A DNA stretch of 64,000 nt, taken from the NCBI RefSeq assembly GCF_024362695.1, contig NC_065423.1, forward strand, positions 6,069,001 to 6,133,000. The letters are read 5' to 3'. The stretch comes from Pectinophora gossypiella (taxonomy: Eukaryota; Arthropoda; Insecta; Lepidoptera; Gelechiidae). A program made the translations under genes and the position numbers. Position 1 is the first letter of the stretch, and every line of letters starts with the position of its first letter. The notes beneath the pieces were generated by a model, which saw only the letters and a list, made by a program, of their open reading frames with translations, ran no database searches and had not been told where the DNA came from. Positions 58,363 to 64,000 of this stretch are shown here, piece by piece.

Positions 58363-58585
58363 AAACACATTTTCTATTCAACTTATATGAATTATAATCA
58401 AGAAAAATGTCATTAAGTCGATAATTTTTTCACGTTTTCCTTCATCCGTTTTTTCGTTTGTCGTTTTTTTGACACAAATTCCATAACAAAAAATAATTGG
58501 GAACGAAAAACTGTTAACAGTAGTAGTAGGTACCCTCCTCCGTTTGATTGAGGGGAGGTCTGTGCCAGTGGGACGTATTTTACGT

Positions 58586-59102
58586 AAAGTACGCTACGTA
58601 CGAACAGTCATAGGATGTGTGTGTAAACGCGTATGAAAAATGATTACGGATTATGGTAATTCTTCTGTGCGTTATCTACAATCGTTTTTGAATCTCCGTG
58701 AGCGAGTTCATAAACACAAATTATTATTTTTTGTTGCACGAGTACCTACGTCTGTCTTTAATTAAAAATTCAAATTATTACTCTGAAGAATTTTAATTTC
58801 GTAACAAAATTGAATCTTGTCTTACCTGACTGCGGGTAGTGGAATTTAAAACATCTCAAATCTTACAAATTAGTTATTTTAAGAACGTTCTTTAAATTCC
58901 GGGAATATTTTCGTATCGATCAACGTTTAAGTATTTTTAAGTTATTGTATAAGTGGGTACTAGGTACCCTGTAGATATCATTCAAATTTAGGATTACAAA
59001 GTAATGTTTTGTTATTGGGTAAGATATTTGAAAATACTACCGAAAAAATATTAACTTTACGGAGCTGTTATTTACCTTTAATTAGCTCTTTCTTTCTTTA
59101 AC
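58586..59102. other. No gene seen
   Basis: AT-rich; a SINE A2 tail scrap (GATTGAGGGGAGGTCTGTGC) lies just before at about 58530-58585. Confidence 0.45.
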
Positions 59103-59238
59103 GGCCTCCGTGGTCCAGTGGTTGAGCGGTGGGCTCACGATCCGGAGGCCCCGGGTTCGAATCCCGGTGGGCACATATCACAAAAATCACTTTGTGATCC
59201 CTAGCCAGGACATTACAGGCTGATGACGATAAGAAGAA
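59103..59238 (+). repeat. SINE A1 with internal deletion
   Basis: Full tRNA-like head (GGCCTCCGTGGTCCAGTGG, GGGTTCGAATCCCGGTGG) followed by GACATTACAGGCTGATGACG and AAGAAGAAG; about 150 bp of the body is missing. Confidence 0.75.
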
Positions 59239-59914
59239 GCTCTATCTTTGATGATTCATTCACAAGTCAAAAGTGTATTGTTTGATAAAATATAATAAAA
59301 CCATTATCAGAAAAGAAATGTCACTACAATAATAGCCAATTAAGTACGACAGATGTACTGAATTGACACAGAACATTGTTAGGTACCAGATTGTGTTCGT
59401 TATCAAAACGATTTTACTTAGGTATTTTTATAGCAAGCCGATAACTAGGTACTTAAAATAACAAAGTCCTTTAATGGAACATCCATTATCCTGACACTGA
59501 AATCGATTAAAGCGGTATTTTAAGAGTGCTCCAACAGCTCAAAGACCTTGGAACAGTAGTTCTAGGAAAATCACTAGTTTCCTTATTTTCTCCATTTGCT
59601 GTAAACGGCGGCGTTCAAAGAAATAAAACTGGGAACGAAGGTTCTTGGCACCTATCCGTCATCTGTCAAGCTAGAAGAAGGAACATCCTGCAATTTAATA
59701 CGGCGAGCAAGGTCCGTCGGTCCAACTCGAATCGAACAAGGACTGGCCTTATTGTTACCGCGCAAGTACAAGCCTCATATTAGGTTCAGTAAGTATATAA
59801 TTTCTCTCAGTATACAAACAATAACGAGCTAATTGAAACAAATCATTGAAAGTTCAGGCTGTCTATAAATATCTTTAACGGTACAGTCCTGCAGAGCCAT
59901 GCGCGGCGTGATAA
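59239..59914. other. No gene seen
   Basis: The frame at 59526-59783 has no recognised motif or signal peptide. Confidence 0.45.
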
Positions 59915-60065
59915 GATTATCGATCGATTCAATACATTTTGTCGAAATCGATAAGGTTGTTTTTTTTTACTAACATATTTTGACATAACGACATGACTTA
60001 TTTGAGGTCACATATTAGCACCAATCGATAAAACAACATAATTATACCGTCAGAATCGATAAAAT
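59915..60065. promoter_or_regulatory. Cluster of ATCGAT / CGATAA motifs
   Basis: Within 150 bp: TTATCGATCGATTC, AAATCGATAAGG, CAATCGATAAAAC and GAATCGATAAAAT. In flies CGATA clusters bind BEAF-32 and TATCGATA binds DREF, marking boundaries and housekeeping promoters. A similar role in this insect is inference only. It lies 250 bp before a GC-rich block. Confidence 0.3.
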
Positions 60066-60329
60066 GACCGTGACAAAATTTTATCACGTTGCGCATGTTA
60101 GCCCTACAAAACATTCAGGACATCCTAATCAATCTATAAAAACCTCCCGCGCTATGACGAACAATTTTGTACGAAACTTAGTGAAATTACAAAGGATATG
60201 CGACTCTACCAATGTTATTCTAATTATTTGCGCTCTAGCGTGGCGTGTGTTACCTACAAACAGAACAGACATATAAAGTACAGACAAGACGAACGAATAC
60301 AGTAGCAACAGCGCGGGCGACGCCTACAA

Positions 60330-60640
60330 CAGCAGCGAGTCGGGACATCGCTTGCTGAGCAGAGGACCCAGCGCCGAGAGCAGAACCCCCTTAGCCCCCT
60401 TATAAAGAGAATGATACTAACTGTGACTGCGATAAGAGCAGCGACAAGAGCCGACGCCCCTTATGAAGAAAGTAGCACTCACCCTGACTACGGTTAGAAC
60501 GGTGCTGAGAGCCAACAGCCTATATAAGAAGAATAGCACCAACCGTGACTGCGGCGCAGGCGGTGCTGACGACAGCAGCGACCCGGAGCCCCGTTTGCTG
60601 AGTGGCGGTCGCGGCGCCGAGGGCCGACGCTCTACGCCAG
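60330..60640. repeat. Degenerate tandem array with about 61-bp period in a GC-rich island
   Basis: Units start CCCCTTATAAAGAG (60396), CCCCTTATGAAGAAAG (60457) and GCCTATATAAGAAG (about 60518), each followed by GTGACTGCG-like and GAGAGCC-like segments. AGCAGCGAGTCGGGACATCG at 60331 and AGCAGCGACCCGGAGCCCCG at 60574 are related, about four periods apart. The GC content is far above the surroundings. Open frames on both strands through it are probably by-products of the composition. Confidence 0.55.
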
Positions 60641-60740
60641 ACGCCGATCGCGTCGCTGGCGCACCCTCCGCGGCCAGCACGCGCGCCGACACCAGTGCCG
60701 CTTCCGGGCAATTCTGCAACAAAGGAATATCGACTTCATG

Positions 60741-62004
60741 AATAAACTCCTTTTTGCTTTTACAAAGTAAGCTTAAAATTACGAGAAATTTATCAAAAAA
60801 GTTACCGTACCTACAGGTTCATGGCATTACCCGAAACATCGAAAAAACATAATTTATAAACATATGATTTCATACAAGCGAACGTTGTATTTAGATGTTC
60901 AATAATATTACAGAAGAAGCAGAGATGTATAATAATGTATATACCTACACCCACTCCTCAACCAAGACCCATGTATTAGGAGGCGAGCCAAATTAATTTA
61001 TAAGTAATAAACAAATATTTCAAGGAAAAAATCTGCAACAACGTATAAAAGTATTTTTTCTTATTCATTTCTTTAATTCCAACTTTACCATAAAGGCTGT
61101 TTGTAGAGAAAGACGCCGCTAGCCGCCAGTGTTACAATAATACTCGTAAAATCTTTTGAGATTTTTATTCAAGTGCTCTTTTCAAAGAAATGCAGTGTTG
61201 GCAATACAACTTCAAAGCAAAACCATTTTCCATTTCCACAAAGAAAAAGTCCTTATTTGAAGACGCTTTATTATGGCTTCGTTATTTACTTCATTAAATA
61301 AATACATTCTTTTTAAAATTAGTATTAAAATCTTTTTTGTGGAAGTAATTTACGAATACAACATTTTCATTCTATTTATAAAACCAAACCGCGAAAATAA
61401 ATTCCCAAAATCAAAAATCTGCCAGTCATTTCACACTGTTTTACACATTATACATATTACAGATAAAAAATGTTCCATTTTATTATTGGACAAAGCTTCA
61501 AAGTAAATATTTGTGATTGCTTTTTTGAAAGAGTGTTTAATGTTTTGAACATGAAGGTTTTATGCAAAAGACTGTTGTAAATTCGTTTGAATATTGATTC
61601 TATCGATGTCGTTGGAATACGGGCGTACGGGTGCTTAATATTGAAATGCAAAACTGATAGTTTTTAGAGATAAACTATTTTAGTTGGGAACTAGAAATTG
61701 AAGATATGAGCACACAAAGTTGGAAGCTCTATAAGACAATCAGAGAAACTTCATAACTGTATTTAAGTGCTTAGGTTTCGAGTGTAGAGTTTCGGAATAG
61801 TTTGAAGAGTATATTAGTTCGGTTCTCTATTGAGTTTTAATTTACATGTATAGGTAAGTAAGACCAAGAAACATTGTTAGAATAATACAATTTGCGCAGT
61901 TGGAATTGGAGTCCTGAGACGGATATGGCGACAGGTCACCAAACCTTGCCATCCATTATATACATTATACATCCATTATTGACATCGTCATATCCAGCTT
62001 ACGA
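60741..62004. other. No gene seen
   Basis: AT-rich; no repeat family or exon recognised. Confidence 0.5.
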
Positions 62005-62104
62005 CATCGTATCAACAGTGGCTGCAAGTTGTCTTTGATTACTTGTGGCTCTGCCCACCCCATTAGGGATTACGGGCGTGAGTTTATGTATGTATGTATG
62101 TATA
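62005..62104 (+). repeat. (TATG)n-tailed repeat
   Basis: TCGTATCAACAGTGGCTGCA to GAGTTTATGTATGTATGTAT; a MITE of family D follows directly. Confidence 0.75.
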
Positions 62105-62107
62105 GAC

Positions 62108-62289
62108 ATCGTTAGTGACATCGTAACGAAAACTTTGAGGCGTCGATCCGTCGCAAAAGTATGGAACTGAAAATAATTAAAAAAAACACAAAAAATTTCA
62201 TGAGTTTTTAGGAAATTCCACTTAATATCAACATCAATCATGATCTGAATCATCCCCCTCAGTATACGTTACGATGTCACTAACACCCT
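62108..62289. repeat. Family D MITE
   Basis: GTTAGTGACATCGTAACG to ACGATGTCACTAACACCC, with shortened arms. Confidence 0.7.
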
Positions 62290-62478
62290 AGCGATAGTCG
62301 AAGTATGTTGCCGTGAACACAATTCCATACTAGCTATGTAACTATTTTTAAGTTGATCCCACCTATTACGTTACGTTGGTCTAACAGAAAGTTCGATGAA
62401 ACGTGGATACTTAGCTCATCTTATGATGGAAATAGCCCAATAGAGAACATAGTCGTGTGCATACGTAATGTCATTCAG

Positions 62479-62925
62479 GGTGTTAGTGACACCGTAACGA
62501 CTACTGAGGGGGATGATTCTGTCCATGATTCTGAGTTGATATTTAATAGAATTTCCTGTCGGTTTCCTGTAAAATTCATGAAAACTTTTTTAATTATTGA
62601 CATTTCTATACTTTTGCGACGGAAAATTTAAATTGATATCAACTGAGAATCATGGTCTGAATCAACCCTCAAAGTTTTAGAATAGAATAGAATAGAAATA
62701 GTTTATTATAAAAGGGCGCCACACACAAAAAAGACAACAACATCATATCAAATTTCCATTAAAACAATTACAAAAAAGCAAGACAGATGTTTGTCGAAAT
62801 GATCATAAGGTGGTGGTGGACGTCCTGTGATAAAAGGGCCTCACTCAACACAAGTCGCGGCGCGAACCACGACACTGATATTATGTGGACCCTGTTGTTT
62901 TCGTTACGATGTCAGTAAGTCCCTG
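62479..62925. repeat. Family D MITE split by a retroposon
   Basis: GGGTGTTAGTGACACCG through ATCAACCCTCAAAGTTTT, then the insertion 62676-62898, then CGTTACGATGTCAGTAAGTC. GTTTT on both sides suggests a short target duplication. Confidence 0.65.
62676..62898 (-). mobile_element. Retroposon fragment with (AGAAT)n tail
   Basis: Minus strand: GTCGTGGTTCGCGCCGCGAC, TGTGTGGCGCCCTTTTATAA, TAAACTATTTC and (TATTC)n tail. Located inside a family D MITE, so it is younger than that MITE. Confidence 0.55.
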
Positions 62926-63555
62926 TATTAGGATTATAAGCACCAAAAAGGTAACTAAGTAGCATTCGAACTAGAAACTTTGTGACAATCGTTGTATTAC
63001 GACACCGGATTATCCATAATAATGTGATATCAACAAAGAATCACAGTGAAATAAACCCGTGTTAAAGGAAAACTTTTCCTCCCCATAATAAACAGTCTCT
63101 TTTCAAACCCGACAAAGGTTACTTTGTTAAAGGGAGCAAAATAAGTGGCGCTTGAGACAGCTTTATGACGGTTAAAACCTCCAATGCATCTTGTTTCGTT
63201 TTTTTTTAATTCTTATTTAATTTTTTCTACTCCTCTACTTTAATCTGGCATTTAAATAACCAAAAAGTCTAATATAAGTACATACATAATTAAACTCTTT
63301 GAAAAAGTGTACGCTCTATGGCCTATAAAAGCATTGTTTACAAAGTGTAACTGTACTATAATGTCGCCAAAAAAGCATTGTTGTTGTTGTTTTTTTTTTT
63401 GACCTGGAAACTGGCACCTTTACTTTGTTTGGTGCCATAGATATACTATAAAAAAAAAAGTATACATTTGCCGCCATTTTCCCGCGCGTTGGAAAATAAA
63501 TTGGAAAATTTTTGTGTTTCGTTTAAAATTACGTCGTCGTAGAAAAAGTATTGTA
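62926..63555. other. No gene seen
   Basis: AT-rich with homopolymer runs; nothing recognised. Confidence 0.5.
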
Positions 63556-63678
63556 TGCAACGTTGTATAACTAGGTCAAAAAATGCTCGTGGCGTCTCTT
63601 ATTGCGATGTTCGCCAAGGCTCACATCGCAACTCACGCCACTCGCATTTTTTGACCCTTCTTATACAACTGTTGCATA
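63556..63678. repeat. Hairpin element with GTTGTATAA / TTATACAAC arms
   Basis: AACGTTGTATAACTAGGTCA and AAAAAATGCTCGTGGCGT pair with ACGCCACTCGCATTTTTT and TGACCCTTCTTATACAACT. A long imperfect hairpin of about 120 bp centred on CCAAGGC; single copy. Confidence 0.55.
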
Positions 63679-63723
63679 AAATACTATAAAAACAGTGTCC
63701 TAGGTCGAATATAAATTACAATA

Positions 63724-64000
63724 AAGGACTTTCCAGACTACGTTCACTAAAAACAATATAGATGGCGTTGTACAGCTGTAATATGATAATTACCTATTTT
63801 CTTATTAGTCGGGTACACAATTATTCCGTAATACAATGTAATGGCAGAAGCGTGTATAAAAATAATTGTTGCTCGATATTTGGATTACATTATGTGTACA
63901 ATTACGTTGTTGTTGTGGGTATTATGTTGTTATTTTGTTGTCATTTATACTCAAAAACAAAGATAAAAGATATACGTTATGTCTGTTATCCATGAAATTA
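63724..64000. repeat. Family F MITE, cut by the window edge
   Basis: GGACTTTCCAGACTACGTTC, TATTAGTCGGGTACACAATT and GTTGCTCGATATTTGGATTA. Confidence 0.65.

Noticed and set aside
60463..60741. GC-rich open frames on both strands (92 and 101 codons)
   Set aside because: They are explained by high GC content and a 61-bp repeat that is not a multiple of three; no domain recognised.
1..64000. CRISPR arrays, operons, riboswitches or prophage
   Set aside because: The DNA is eukaryotic; repeats are dispersed transposable elements, not regularly spaced arrays, and the genes are spliced.

Overview
This is eukaryotic DNA, very probably from a moth or butterfly (Lepidoptera). It is AT-rich, its genes have introns with GT-AG splice sites, and it is crowded with tRNA-derived SINEs, short foldback elements, 5'-truncated LINE ends and a Helitron carrying the 3' end typical of Lepidoptera. 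There is no bacterial gene, CRISPR array or intact RNA gene. Most open reading frames over 60 codons are chance or repeat-derived; the genes had to be read from splice sites and protein motifs.

Left part (1-20 kb, + strand): two tandem peptidoglycan recognition protein genes of the secreted, zinc-amidase, PGRP-LB-like type. The first (956-5062) lacks its first exon in this window. The second (16518-19947) is complete, with a signal peptide and four exons. All intron phases that can be compared (1, 2, 1) are shared, so they are tandem duplicates. Both keep the amidase residues. A hAT element with an 8-bp target duplication sits in an intron of the first gene.

Middle (24.4-37.1 kb, - strand): a multi-exon gene for a small G protein signaling modulator (SGSM1/2 type: RUN domain then TBC RabGAP domain). 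Eighteen exons join in frame from the second half of the RUN domain to the stop codon. The start codon and first RUN exons were not found and may lie beyond the window or in the repeat-rich right half.

Right part (37-64 kb): no confident gene. It holds a dense, nested set of repeats, one possible signal-peptide first exon (52458-52707, - strand), a cluster of ATCGAT motifs (59915-60065) next to a GC-rich array of about 61-bp units (60330-60640), and a 724-bp foldback element with a 9-bp target duplication (44040-44763).

The most unusual items are: a SINE that joins a tRNA-like A box to a 5S rRNA-like promoter, with an 18-bp target duplication; the 724-bp element with many TTAGG/CCTAA motifs and perfect 60-bp inner arms; a 430-bp near-perfect palindrome; a possible alternative stop-bearing exon in the SGSM gene; and a LINE tail filling almost all of a 179-bp SGSM intron. 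No previously unknown multi-gene system was found.
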